From contig NZ_JAFBCX010000013.1 in NCBI RefSeq assembly GCF_016907955.1, positions 1-64,000 on the forward strand: a stretch of DNA of 64,000 bases. The letters are read 5' to 3'. The notes under the pieces are model-generated. The model had not been told where the DNA came from and made no database searches. It was given only the letters and a program-made list of their open reading frames with translations. Below are positions 15,389 to 24,596 of this stretch, in pieces. Within the stretch, counting starts at the first letter, position 1, and each line of letters starts with the position of its first letter. Made by a program: the position numbers and the translations under genes. The DNA is from Lentzea nigeriaca. Its GTDB lineage: Bacteria; Actinomycetota; Actinomycetes; Mycobacteriales; Pseudonocardiaceae.

Positions 15389-16446
15389 ACACACGTCTTG
15401 TGCTCGCCCTGGTGGTGTCCGGAGCCGTCGCCCTCACCGCCTGCGGTGGCACCACCAAGGACAGCGCGGGCCAGCAGACCGGCGGCGCCACCAACGCCGC
15501 CAAGGCCGACCCGAACGCGGCGCTGAAGGAAGGCCTCAAGATCACGTTCCTGCCCAAGCAGGTCAACAACCCGTACTTCACCGTGGCGCAGAAGGGCGCG
15601 GAGAACGCGGGCACGGCGATCAAGGGCGAGGTCAAGGCGACCGGCCCGTCCGACGCGGCCGCCAGCTCGCAGGTCACCTACATCAACACCGCCGCGCAGC
15701 AGAAGCAGGACGCGCTGGTGATCTCCGCGAACGACGCCAACGCCGTCGCGCCCGCGCTCAAGTCGGCGCGCAGCCAGGGCCTCAAGGTCGTCACGTTCGA
15801 CTCCGACGCCGCGCCCGACGCCCGTGACGTCTTCATCAACCAGGCCACGTCGCAGGAGATCGCGGCCGGCCAGGTGAAGCTGATCTCCCAGGCGACCGGC
15901 GGCAGCGGTGAGATCGCGATCCTGTCGGCGACCCCGAACGCCACCAACCAGAACGCGTGGATCGAGGTCATGAAGACCGAGCTGGCCAAGCCCGAGTACT
16001 CCGGCCTCAAGCTCGTGGAAACCGCGTACGGCAACGACGACGACCAGACGTCGTTCCAGAAGACCCAGGGTCTGCTGCAGGCGCACCCGAACCTCAAGGG
16101 CATCATCTCGCCGACCACCGTCGGTGTCGCGGCCGCCGCGCGTTACCTCAGCTCGTCCGAGTACAAGGGCAAGGTCCAGCTGACCGGTCTCGGCACGCCG
16201 AACCAGATGCGCAAGTTCGTGCAGGACGGCACCGTGAAGGACTTCGCGCTGTGGGACCCGAGCAAGCTCGGCTACCTCGCCACCTACACCGCGGCCGCGC
16301 TCGCGTCCGGGCAGATCACCGGTGCGCAGGGCGAGAAGTTCAAGGCCGGTGACCTCGGCGAGTACACCATCGGCGCCAAGGGCGAGATCGTGCTGGGCCC
16401 GCCGACGGTGTTCAACTCCGGCAACATCGACAAGTTCGACTTCTGA
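15385..16446 (+). CDS. Rhamnose-binding lipoprotein (RhaS-like)
   Basis: A 353-residue substrate-binding protein with lipobox ALTAC (Cys20), so it is tethered outside the cell. The Peripla_BP_4 fold is shown by ITFLPKQVNNPYFTVAQKGAENAG, ALVISANDANAVAPALKSARSQG, VVTFDSD, IAILSATPNATNQNAWIE and TGLGTPNQMRKFV. The set VNNPYF..D.D..N matches autoinducer-2/rhamnose-binding relatives. The ATGA overlap with permease 2 fixes the start. Unlike most binders it is at the end of the transporter genes rather than first. Confidence 0.92.
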   Translation: MNTRLVLALVVSGAVALTACGGTTKDSAGQQTGGATNAAKADPNAALKEGLKITFLPKQVNNPYFTVAQKGAENAGTAIKGEVKATGPSDAAASSQVTYINTAAQQKQDALVISANDANAVAPALKSARSQGLKVVTFDSDAAPDARDVFINQATSQEIAAGQVKLISQATGGSGEIAILSATPNATNQNAWIEVMKTELAKPEYSGLKLVETAYGNDDDQTSFQKTQGLLQAHPNLKGIISPTTVGVAAAARYLSSSEYKGKVQLTGLGTPNQMRKFVQDGTVKDFALWDPSKLGYLATYTAAALASGQITGAQGEKFKAGDLGEYTIGAKGEIVLGPPTVFNSGNIDKFDF

Positions 16447-16448
16447 CC

Positions 16449-16760
16449 GTGCGGATCTGCTTCACCCTGCGGGTCCGGCCCGACCGGATCGACGAGTACA
16501 GGGCTCGGCACCGCGAGGTGTGGCCCGAGATGCGGGCCGCCCTCAGCGAGGCGGGATGGCGCAACTACAGCCTCTTCCTCGCCGAGGACGGCCTGCTGAT
16601 CGGCTACCTCGAATGCGACGACTTCGACGCGGCGCTGGCCGAGATGGCTCGCACGGAAGTCAACGCGCGGTGGCAAGCCGAGATGGCGGAGTTCTTCGTC
16701 GGTGACGGCAACCCCGACGAACGGATGCGGCCGCTGGACGAGGTCTTCCACCTCGACTGA
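16449..16760 (+). CDS. rhaM: L-rhamnose mutarotase
   Basis: 103 residues, the usual length of RhaM/YiiL. It interconverts alpha- and beta-L-rhamnopyranose so that the isomerase receives its preferred anomer. The dimeric alpha/beta ferredoxin-like fold is marked by RVRPDRIDEYRARHREVWPEM (with the active His), GWRNYSLFLAEDGLLIGYLE and a conserved W and M near MAEFF. GTG 16449 lies two bases after the stop of the binding-protein gene. Confidence 0.92.
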   Translation: MRICFTLRVRPDRIDEYRARHREVWPEMRAALSEAGWRNYSLFLAEDGLLIGYLECDDFDAALAEMARTEVNARWQAEMAEFFVGDGNPDERMRPLDEVFHLD

Positions 16761-16778
16761 AACGCTTTGGGGACAACG

Positions 16779-17933
16779 ATGAGTGTGAAGGACGCGCTGC
16801 GCGAGCAGCGGATCGAAACCCCCTCGTGGGCCTACGGCAACTCGGGGACGAGGTTCAAGGTGTTCGCGCAGCAGGGAGTTCCGCGCACGCCGTACGAGAA
16901 GATCGACGACGCGGCGGTGGTACACCGGCTCACCGGCGTCGCGCCGACGGTCGCGCTGCACATCCCGTGGGACAAGGTCGACGACTACGGCAAGCTGGCC
17001 GAGTACGCGCGGGACCGCGGTGTCGCGCTCGGTGCCATCAACTCCAACGTCTTCCAGGACGACGACTACAAGCTCGGCAGCGTGTGCCACCCGGACGCCG
17101 CGGTGCGCCGCAAGGCGATCGGGCACCTGCTCGAGTGCGTCGACATCATGGACCAGACCGGGTCGCGGGACCTGAAGCTGTGGTTCGCCGACGGTCTCAA
17201 CTACCCAGGGCAGGACAACATCCGGGCCCGTCAGGACCGGCTCGCCGAGGCGTTGCGGGAGACGTACGAGCGGCTCGGCGACCACCAGCGGATGTTGCTG
17301 GAGTACAAGCTCTTCGAGCCCGCGTTCTACACGACCGACGTGCCGGACTGGGGCACGGCGTACGCGCACTGCCTGCAGCTCGGCGAGAAGGCGCAGGTCG
17401 TGATCGACACCGGGCACCACGCGCCGGGCACGAACATCGAGTTCATCGTGTCGTTCCTGTTGCGGGCGGACAAGCTCGGCGCGTTCGACTTCAACTCGCG
17501 CTTCTACGCCGACGACGACCTGATGGTCGGTGCGGCCGACCCGTTCCAGCTGTTCCGGATCATGCACGAGATCGTGCTGGCCGACGCGCTGAAGCCGGCC
17601 GCGGGCATCGCGTTCATGCTCGACCAGTGCCACAACCTGGAGCCGAAGATCCCGGCGATCATCCGTTCGGTGCTCAACGTCCAGGAGGCCACGGCGAAGG
17701 CTCTGCTGGTCGACCACGAGGCGCTGGCGGCCTTCCAGCAGGACGGTGACGTGCTCGGCGCGAACGGTGCGTTGATGGACGCCTACAACACCGATGTCCG
17801 CCCGCTCCTGCGTGAGCTGCGCGAGGAGATGGGCCTCGATCCCGACCCGATGGCCGCGTACCGGCGGTCCGGGTACGCGGAGCAGATCGTCCGTGAACGA
17901 GTCGGCGGCGAGGCCGCCGGGTGGGGTGCGTGA
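16779..17933 (+). CDS. rhaI: L-rhamnose isomerase
   Basis: 384 residues of the RhaI (Pseudomonas stutzeri/Bacillus) type rather than the E. coli RhaA type. It converts L-rhamnose to L-rhamnulose in a metal-dependent TIM barrel: WDKVDDYGKLAEYARDRG, GAINSNVFQDDDYKLGS, LKLWFADGLNYPGQ, MLLEYKLFEPAFYTTDV (metal Glu), VIDTGHHAPGTNIE and GAFDFNSRFYADDDL. ATG 16779 is preceded by GGGGAC; an in-frame TTG 16767 is less likely. The stop overlaps the next start (TGATG). Confidence 0.94.
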   Translation: MSVKDALREQRIETPSWAYGNSGTRFKVFAQQGVPRTPYEKIDDAAVVHRLTGVAPTVALHIPWDKVDDYGKLAEYARDRGVALGAINSNVFQDDDYKLGSVCHPDAAVRRKAIGHLLECVDIMDQTGSRDLKLWFADGLNYPGQDNIRARQDRLAEALRETYERLGDHQRMLLEYKLFEPAFYTTDVPDWGTAYAHCLQLGEKAQVVIDTGHHAPGTNIEFIVSFLLRADKLGAFDFNSRFYADDDLMVGAADPFQLFRIMHEIVLADALKPAAGIAFMLDQCHNLEPKIPAIIRSVLNVQEATAKALLVDHEALAAFQQDGDVLGANGALMDAYNTDVRPLLRELREEMGLDPDPMAAYRRSGYAEQIVRERVGGEAAGWGA

Positions 17934-19957
17934 TGAGTCAGGTCCAGGCGCTGCTGGGGCGGAGCAACCGGCTCGGAGCCGACCCGCGCAACACCAACTA
18001 CGCGGGCGGCAACACCTCGGCCAAGGGCGAGGAGCTCGACCCGGTCACCGGGCAGCCCGTGGAACTGGTGTGGGTCAAGGGATCCGGCGGTGATCTCGGC
18101 ACCCTCACCGAGGCAGGGCTCGCGGTGCTGCGGCACGACCGGCTGCGCGCGCTGACGTCGGTCTACCCCGGTGTCGAACGGGAAGACGAGATGGTCGCCG
18201 CGTTCGACTTCTGCCTGCACGGCAAGGGAGGCGCGGCGCCGTCGATCGACACGGCCATGCACGGCCTGGTCGACGCGGCCCACGTCGACCACCTGCACCC
18301 GGACGCGGGCATCGCGTTCGCCACGGCCGCGGACGGCGAGGCGCTCGTCAAGGCCTGCTTCGGCGACCGGGTGGTGTGGGTGCCGTGGCGGCGGCCCGGT
18401 TTCCAGCTGGGGCTGGACATCGCGGCGGTCAAGCGGGACAACCCGCAGGCGATCGGCGTGATCCTGGGCGGGCACGGCATCACGGCGTGGGGTGCGACGA
18501 GCGAGGAGTGCGAGGCCAACTCGCTCGACATCATCAACACCGCCCAGCGCTACCTCGACGAGCACGGCCGCGCCGAACCGTTCGGCCCGGTCGTCCACGA
18601 ACCGCTCCCCTCGGGCGAGCGCCGCGTGCGGGCCGCCGAGCTCGCACCGGTGGTCCGCGGTCTGGCGTCCACGGACTCGCCGCAGGTCGGTCACTTCACC
18701 GACAGCGACGTGGTGCTGGACTTCCTGTCCCGCGAACGGCACGCGGAGCTGGCCGCGCTCGGCACGTCGTGCCCCGACCACTTCCTGCGCACCAAGGTCC
18801 GGCCGCTGGTGGTCGACCTGCCGCCGACGGCACCGCTCGAAGACGTCGTCGAGCGGCTGGAACACCTGCACGAGGCCTACCGCGAGGACTACCGGGCCTA
18901 CTACGAGCGGCACGCCGAGCCGGACAGCCCGCCGATGCGCGGCGCCGACCCGGCCATCGTGCTCGTGCCTGGTGTCGGCATGTTCAGCTTCGGCAAGAAC
19001 AAGCAGACCGCGCGCGTCGCCGGCGAGTTCTACGTCAACGCCATCAACGTGATGCGCGGCGCCGAATCGGTCTCCCGGTACGCGCCGATCGAGGAGAGCG
19101 AGAAGTTCCGCATCGAGTACTGGGCGCTCGAAGAGGCCAAGCTGCAGCGGATGCCGAAGCCCAAGCCGCTCGCCACCCGCGTCGCGCTCGTCACCGGCGC
19201 CGGATCGGGCATCGGCCGGGCCATCGCGCGGCGGCTGGCCGCCGAGGGCGCGTGCGTCGTGGTGGCCGACCGCGACGGCGACAGCGCTCAGGAGGTCGCC
19301 GAGGGAATCGGCTCGACGGACGTGGCCGTGGCGGTCACGGTCGACGTCACCGACACCGCGGGCATCGCCGAGGCGTTCCGGGCAGCGTCGCTCGCGTTCG
19401 GCGGCGTGGACCTGGTGGTCAACAACGCGGGCCTGTCGATCTCCAAGCCGCTCGCCGACACCACGGAGGCGGACTGGGACCTGCAGCACGACGTGATGGC
19501 CAAGGGCTCGTTCCTGGTGTCGCAGGCGGCCGCCAAGGTCATGCGCGCTCAGCGGATGGGCGGCGACATCGTCTACATCTCCAGCAAGAACGCGGTCTTC
19601 GCCGGCCCGAACAACGTCGCGTACGGCGCTGCCAAGGCCGACCAGGCGCACCAGGTCCGGTTGCTGGCGGCGGAGCTCGGCGAGGACGGCATCCGCGTCA
19701 ACGGCATCAACCCGGACGGCGTGGTCCGCGGCTCCGGAATCTTCGCCGGCGGCTGGGGTGCCCAGCGAGCCGCGGTCTACGGCGTGCCCGAGGAGAAGCT
19801 CGGCGAGTTCTACGCCCAGCGCACCCTGCTCAAGCGCGAGGTGCTGCCCGAGCACGTGGCCGCGGCGGTGTTCGCGCTGACAGCGGGCGACCTGTCGCTC
19901 ACCACAGGCCTGCACGTGCCGGTCGACGCCGGTGTGGCCGCGGCGTTCCTGCGATGA
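17933..19957 (+). CDS. Bifunctional rhamnulose-1-phosphate aldolase / short-chain dehydrogenase
   Basis: 674 residues. The N-terminal part (1-420) is a class II aldolase with Zn ligands in HVDHLHPDAG and GGHGITAWG; it splits L-rhamnulose-1-phosphate into DHAP and L-lactaldehyde. The C-terminal part (425-674) is an SDR: TGAGSGIGRAIARRLAAEGA, NNAGLS, active YGAAK preceded by YISS. It is expected to oxidise L-lactaldehyde. The fusion is the RhaEW/YuxG class known in Bacillus and actinobacteria, so no single-gene symbol is used. It overlaps genes on both sides, in keeping with one operon. Confidence 0.93.
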   Translation: MSQVQALLGRSNRLGADPRNTNYAGGNTSAKGEELDPVTGQPVELVWVKGSGGDLGTLTEAGLAVLRHDRLRALTSVYPGVEREDEMVAAFDFCLHGKGGAAPSIDTAMHGLVDAAHVDHLHPDAGIAFATAADGEALVKACFGDRVVWVPWRRPGFQLGLDIAAVKRDNPQAIGVILGGHGITAWGATSEECEANSLDIINTAQRYLDEHGRAEPFGPVVHEPLPSGERRVRAAELAPVVRGLASTDSPQVGHFTDSDVVLDFLSRERHAELAALGTSCPDHFLRTKVRPLVVDLPPTAPLEDVVERLEHLHEAYREDYRAYYERHAEPDSPPMRGADPAIVLVPGVGMFSFGKNKQTARVAGEFYVNAINVMRGAESVSRYAPIEESEKFRIEYWALEEAKLQRMPKPKPLATRVALVTGAGSGIGRAIARRLAAEGACVVVADRDGDSAQEVAEGIGSTDVAVAVTVDVTDTAGIAEAFRAASLAFGGVDLVVNNAGLSISKPLADTTEADWDLQHDVMAKGSFLVSQAAAKVMRAQRMGGDIVYISSKNAVFAGPNNVAYGAAKADQAHQVRLLAAELGEDGIRVNGINPDGVVRGSGIFAGGWGAQRAAVYGVPEEKLGEFYAQRTLLKREVLPEHVAAAVFALTAGDLSLTTGLHVPVDAGVAAAFLR

Positions 19958-21279
19958 CGGCGGTGATGTCAACCGTCGCCGCCGTCGACCTCGGCGCCTC
20001 CAGCGGCCGCGTGCTGCTGGGCCGGGTCGGCGACGGCAAGCTGCACGCCGAGGAGGTGCACCGGTTCCCCAACGGGCCGGTGCGCCTGCTCGGCAGCCTG
20101 CACTGGAACGTCCTTTCGCTGTACCAGGAAGTCCTCGTCGGTCTGCGGCTCGCCGCCGAACTCGGCTCGGTCGGGCTCGACAGCATCGGCATCGACAGCT
20201 GGGCGGTCGACTACGGTCTGCTCGACGCACGTGGCGCGTTGCTGGGCAACCCGGTGCACTACCGCGACTCCCGCACCGAGGGCATCACACCGCCGGACGG
20301 CCTGTACCAGGTCAACGGGCTGCAGTTCCAGCCGTTCAACACGATGTTCCAGCTGATGGCAGAACCGCTGCTGGCGCACGCTTCGCAGCTCCTGCTGATC
20401 CCGGACCTGCTGTCCTACTGGCTGACCGGTGAACGCGGCGCCGAGTACACCAACGCGACGACGACCGGCCTGATCGACGTCCGAAGTGGACAGTGGTCGG
20501 CCGAGCTGACCCGTGACCTGCCGAAAGGCCTGCTGCCGGAGCTGCGCCACCCCGGCGACCCGGCGGGCACCCACGAGGGCGTGCCGGTCACCGCGGTCGG
20601 CTCGCACGACACCGCGTCCGCCGTCGTCGCCGTGCCCGCCGGGAACGACAGGTTCGCCTACATCTCGTGTGGCACGTGGTCGCTGGTCGGCGTCGAGCTC
20701 GACTCCCCCGTGCTCACCGAGGAGAGCCGCGCCGCCAACTTCACCAACGAGGGCGGCGTCGACGGCACGATCCGCTACCTCCGCAACGTGATGGGCCTGT
20801 GGCTGGTGCAGGAGTGCCTGCGGCACTGGGGGACCCCGCTGGAGCCGTTGCTGCGGGAGGCCGCCGACGCGCGAGGCACCGTGTTCGACCCCAACGACCC
20901 GGTGTTCCTGCCGCCCGGCGACATGCCCGCGCGGATCCAGCGGCAGTGCGGGAGGACCATGACCAGGCCCGAGATCGTCCGGTCCATTCTGGACAGTCTC
21001 GCGCTGGCGCACAGGGACGCCGTCGCGGACGCCCAGCGGTTGTCCGGCAAGGAGGTCGAGGTCGTGCACATCGTCGGCGGCGGCTCGCGCAACGAGTTGT
21101 TGTGCCAGCTCACCGCCGACGCGTGCGGTCTTCCGGTGATCGCGGGGCCCGCGGAGGCGACCGCGCTGGGCAACGTGCTGGTGCAGGCGCGTGCCGTGGG
21201 TGCGGTCCACGGCACGCTCGCCGACCTCAGGACGTTGGTGCGGGAGTCCCAGCAGCCGCGGCGGTATCTCCCCCACTGA
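19954..21279 (+). CDS. rhaB: L-rhamnulokinase
   Basis: 441 residues, FGGY carbohydrate kinase family: VAAVDLGASSGRVLLGRV (phosphate 1), GIDSWAVDYGLLD, AVGSHDTASAV, YISCGTWSLVGVE and VVHIVGGGSRNELLCQLTADACGLPV. It phosphorylates L-rhamnulose. It is shorter than the usual 470-490 residues; the segment before GSHDTAS is compact (LLPELRHPGDPAGTHEGVPV). The start at 19954 (ATGA overlap) could also be ATG 19966. The 3' end overlaps the convergent glycosidase gene by 53 bp, which is unusual but both C-termini look natural. Confidence 0.93.
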   Translation: MTAVMSTVAAVDLGASSGRVLLGRVGDGKLHAEEVHRFPNGPVRLLGSLHWNVLSLYQEVLVGLRLAAELGSVGLDSIGIDSWAVDYGLLDARGALLGNPVHYRDSRTEGITPPDGLYQVNGLQFQPFNTMFQLMAEPLLAHASQLLLIPDLLSYWLTGERGAEYTNATTTGLIDVRSGQWSAELTRDLPKGLLPELRHPGDPAGTHEGVPVTAVGSHDTASAVVAVPAGNDRFAYISCGTWSLVGVELDSPVLTEESRAANFTNEGGVDGTIRYLRNVMGLWLVQECLRHWGTPLEPLLREAADARGTVFDPNDPVFLPPGDMPARIQRQCGRTMTRPEIVRSILDSLALAHRDAVADAQRLSGKEVEVVHIVGGGSRNELLCQLTADACGLPVIAGPAEATALGNVLVQARAVGAVHGTLADLRTLVRESQQPRRYLPH

Positions 21280-22906
21280 GCAGGAGGTAGGCGGCGGCCG
21301 TCCAGGTGTAGGCCCGGTCGCGCAGACCCTGTCCGGTGAGCGCGTCGAAGTTCTCGGCGAATCCGGACTTCTCGCAGGTCGCCCGGAACCGCGCGCTCAC
21401 CTCGTCGGCCAGCTCCACCGCGCCACCGCGGCGCAGGCCGTCCTCGATCAGCACGGTGGCCGGGGCCCACACCGGGCCCCGCCAGTAGCCGTCGGCCTCG
21501 TAGTACGGCGAGCCGGTCAGCTCGGTGGCGGGTCCGACGTCGGTCAGGTGCTCGGCGACGCCGTCGCACAGCCGGTCGAAGATCTCGCGCGGCAGATGCT
21601 CGCCCAGCACGACCGGCATCAGGTCGAGCAGGCTCGCGGTGGCCCTCAGCTCCCCCGACGCCACGCCCCGGCTGACGAACCTGGTGCCGTCCCACAACTC
21701 CCGCAGCAGCGCGGACAGCATCTCGTCGGCCCGCTCGCCCCACGGGGTGCCGTCGCCGATCTCCGCGCCGAGCACGGCCAGTTCCTTCATCTGCAGCACC
21801 AGGAACGCGGCGAGGTCGGCCGACTCGACGAGCCGTTCCTCCCGGAACACCGTCGAGTTGTCCCAGCCGCTGTCGTTGCCGTGCTCGTAGTACGGCAACG
21901 GCCGGCCCGGCGCCCGCCGGTGGTCGAGCCAGAACGACGTCCACGCCGACAGCTGGTGGTAGGCCAGTTCCGGGTCGGGCAGCCCGCCGGGCAGCCGTTC
22001 GCGCAACCGGCCGATGGTCCAGCCGTGGATCGGCGGCTTCACGAAGTTGCGCAGCACCTCGGAGTGCGTGATCGAGTCCGGCAGCGCGCCCTGCGCGTCC
22101 TGGTGGTCGAACACCACCTGGAACTGGTGCCAGGCGAGCTCCGGTGCACCGGGTGCGAGGGCCAGCGCGTTGAAGCAGTGGTCCCAGCTCCACACCTTGT
22201 CCATCCAGTGCTTGGACATCAGCACCGCCGGACGCGTCACGAACCCGGCCGGGTCGACGGTGGCCGACCAGATCACGTAGCAGGCCAGTTCGGCGGCGGG
22301 TGCGCGGGACGGCGCGACAGCCTCGACGTACCGCCCGAACTCCTCGCGCACGGCACTCACCACGTCGGCGAACTCCGTGTCGGAGCGAAACGGCGACCGT
22401 GCCGTGGTGAACTCCTCGATCACCACCTCCCACGGTTCCTCTCCCAGCACGACCGCACGGTCCGCGGTCGCGAGCTCCTGCTCGCCGGTGTCCTTCGACT
22501 GTCCGGAAAGGACGGTGACGCGGAAGCGGTGCCCGGTCTCGTAGGACGTGAACACCGCGCCACCCGCCGGTTCGGCGAAGAAGTACGTGCCGGTGAACGG
22601 CGTGAGCGTCCGTTCGGCGGCCGCGATGCGCATCCCCAGGCCGTTGCCCGAGATCCGGAGCGTGTCCGGAGCGGAGAACACCGCCTGGATCTGCGCCCCA
22701 CCGCTGCGCCACGTCAGCACCGCCGGATCGGCGACGATGGCGGCGGGCCGCGACGGCACCAGGGACAGCACGGCGTGCATGCCGTTGCGGTGCGACACCA
22801 CGTGCACATCCTGCGCGTACCTCGCCAGCCCCACCACCGGCGAGAGGCCGAACCACGCGCCGGACCGGCTGAACGGGATCTCGCGCACGGAGAACTCGGT
22901 GGCCAC
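21227..22906 (-). CDS. Six-hairpin glycoside hydrolase (MGH1/GH63-like)
   Basis: 559 residues without signal peptide, so intracellular. The C-terminal (alpha/alpha)6 barrel shows MSKHWMDKVWSWDHCFNALAL, QDAQGALPDSI (acid/base Asp region), YYEHGNDSGWDNSTVF and YEADGYWRGPVWAP, patterns shared by GH63, GH37 trehalases and MGH1-like mannosylglycerate hydrolases. The N-terminal 200 residues form a beta-sandwich. It is the last gene of a minus-strand importer operon, so it probably hydrolyses the imported oligosaccharide. The sugar is unknown. GTG 22906 has AGGAAG just upstream. Confidence 0.78.
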   Translation of the reverse strand: MATEFSVREIPFSRSGAWFGLSPVVGLARYAQDVHVVSHRNGMHAVLSLVPSRPAAIVADPAVLTWRSGGAQIQAVFSAPDTLRISGNGLGMRIAAAERTLTPFTGTYFFAEPAGGAVFTSYETGHRFRVTVLSGQSKDTGEQELATADRAVVLGEEPWEVVIEEFTTARSPFRSDTEFADVVSAVREEFGRYVEAVAPSRAPAAELACYVIWSATVDPAGFVTRPAVLMSKHWMDKVWSWDHCFNALALAPGAPELAWHQFQVVFDHQDAQGALPDSITHSEVLRNFVKPPIHGWTIGRLRERLPGGLPDPELAYHQLSAWTSFWLDHRRAPGRPLPYYEHGNDSGWDNSTVFREERLVESADLAAFLVLQMKELAVLGAEIGDGTPWGERADEMLSALLRELWDGTRFVSRGVASGELRATASLLDLMPVVLGEHLPREIFDRLCDGVAEHLTDVGPATELTGSPYYEADGYWRGPVWAPATVLIEDGLRRGGAVELADEVSARFRATCEKSGFAENFDALTGQGLRDRAYTWTAAAYLLLSGGDTAAAAGTPAPTS

Positions 22907-22917
22907 GGGTCTTCCTT

Positions 22918-23721
22918 TCAGTCCTTGACGGCACCGGAGGTGACGCCCGCCGCGACGTAGCGCTGGGCCACCACGATGAGCACCGTCGCGGGCACGGACG
23001 CGACCACGGCGGTGGCCATGATCGAGTTCCACTCCTGGTTGTTGTTGCCGATGTAGCGGTAGATGCCGAGCGTGAGCGGCTGCAGCCGGCCGCCCGAGTC
23101 GAGCGTCGCGGCGAAGAGGAAGTCCGACCACGCCCACAGGAACGAGAACAGCGCGGCGGTGACCACGCCGTTGCGGCTCGCGGGCAGCACGATCGAGACG
23201 AACGACCGCCACGGCCCCGCCCCGTCGATCCTGGCCGCCTGCAGCACCTCGTCGGGCACGGACGCCATGAACGAGGTGAGGATCAGCACGGCGAACGGCA
23301 CCGCGATGGTCGAGTCCGCGAGAACCAGTCCCCACACGGTGTTCGTGACGCCGAGCTTGACGTAGATCCCGTAGAAGCCCAGCGCCATGATGATCCCCGG
23401 GATCATCTGCGCGACCAGCAGCACGAACCCGAGCGCCCGCCGTCCGGCGGGCCGGAGTTTGGCGAGTGAGTACGCGGCCGGTGCCGCCAGTGCCAGGGTC
23501 AGCACGACGGTCCCGAGCGCGACGAGCAGACTCGTGCCGAGGTACGGCACCTGCTCGCGCAGCACCCGCTCGTAGCCCTCCGTCGTGGGATGGACCGGGA
23601 TCAGGCTGGGCGCCTTGCGCATGTCGCTCAACGGCGTGAGCGACACGTTGACCATCCAGTAGACCGGGAACAGCATCACCGCGGTGAGCAGCACGCCGAC
23701 CGGTGTGCGCCAGGACCTCAT
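22918..23721 (-). CDS. Carbohydrate ABC permease (MalG type)
   Basis: 267 residues with six membrane segments. The EAA loop is SVPDEVLQAARIDGAGPWRSFVSIVLPASRNG. Typical N-terminus of the family (LFPVYWMVNVSLTPLSDM). The ATGA overlap with the gene before it fixes ATG 23721. Confidence 0.92.
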   Translation of the reverse strand: MRSWRTPVGVLLTAVMLFPVYWMVNVSLTPLSDMRKAPSLIPVHPTTEGYERVLREQVPYLGTSLLVALGTVVLTLALAAPAAYSLAKLRPAGRRALGFVLLVAQMIPGIIMALGFYGIYVKLGVTNTVWGLVLADSTIAVPFAVLILTSFMASVPDEVLQAARIDGAGPWRSFVSIVLPASRNGVVTAALFSFLWAWSDFLFAATLDSGGRLQPLTLGIYRYIGNNNQEWNSIMATAVVASVPATVLIVVAQRYVAAGVTSGAVKD

Positions 23722-24596
23722 GCGAGCTCCTGCCTGCGCTGCACGCGGATGTAGAGCAGCCCGGCGATCACCGCGATCAGGATCAGCACGTTGCCGACGG
23801 CGGCGCTGGGCCCGAAGCGCGGCAGCATGTTGCCGAACCCGAGCTCGTAGGACCAGGTCGCGAGCGTGGTGGAGGACCCGCTCGGCCCGCCCTTCGTCAT
23901 GATCCAGATGACGTCGAACACCTTCAGTGTGTACACCAGCCCGAGCAGCAGCGTGATCGCGGAAACCGGGCGCAGCAACGGGAACGTGACGTGCCAGAAC
24001 GTCTGCCAGCCGCTCGCACCATCCAAAGAGGACGCCTCGTAGACCTCGCGCGGGATGTTCTGCAGCCCGCTGTAGAGCACGACGAGGTTGAACGGGATGC
24101 CGATCCAGATGTTCGCGATCGTCACCGACACGAGCGACCACTCCGGCGAGGTCAGCCAGTTGACCGGCCCCAGGCCCACGACCTTCAGCGCCGCGTTGAC
24201 CAGCCCCGACTCGCTGTTGAGCAGCCAGGCCCAGGTCGACGCCGACACGATCAACGGCAGCAGCCACGGCACCAGGAACAACGCGCGCAGCGTCGCCGAC
24301 AGCCGGAAGCCGCGGGCGAAGAACAACGCCGCCGCGAGACCGATCGTGTACTGGAAGAACAGCGAGACCAGGGTGAACAGGACGGTGTTGAGCAGCGCGG
24401 TGCGGAAGGTCGGGTCGCCGAACACTACTGCGTAGTTGGCGAACCCGACCAGCGGCGCGCCGCCGTGGACGAACGACCGGACGGTGTACCCGCGGATGCT
24501 CAGGTCGACGTTCGTGAACAGCGGATACGCGTAGCACACCAGGAGGTACGCCACGAGCGGGACCAGGAAGGCCCACCCCGCCAGCCTCGCCCGCAC
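23718..24596 (-). CDS. Carbohydrate ABC permease (MalF type)
   Basis: 292 residues, six membrane segments; EAA loop NIPREVYEASSLDGASGWQTFWHVTFPLLRP. With the MalG-type partner it forms the channel of a CUT1 importer. No ATPase gene is present in this operon; CUT1 systems of actinomycetes commonly share the MsiK ATPase encoded elsewhere. GTG 24596 starts directly after the binding-protein stop codon. Confidence 0.92.
   Translation of the reverse strand: MRARLAGWAFLVPLVAYLLVCYAYPLFTNVDLSIRGYTVRSFVHGGAPLVGFANYAVVFGDPTFRTALLNTVLFTLVSLFFQYTIGLAAALFFARGFRLSATLRALFLVPWLLPLIVSASTWAWLLNSESGLVNAALKVVGLGPVNWLTSPEWSLVSVTIANIWIGIPFNLVVLYSGLQNIPREVYEASSLDGASGWQTFWHVTFPLLRPVSAITLLLGLVYTLKVFDVIWIMTKGGPSGSSTTLATWSYELGFGNMLPRFGPSAAVGNVLILIAVIAGLLYIRVQRRQELA

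Noticed and set aside
16757..16772. ACTGAAACGCTTTGGG before the rhamnose isomerase as a further LacI operator
   Set aside because: Only about 9 of 16 positions match and one arm is missing; the position is inside an operon.
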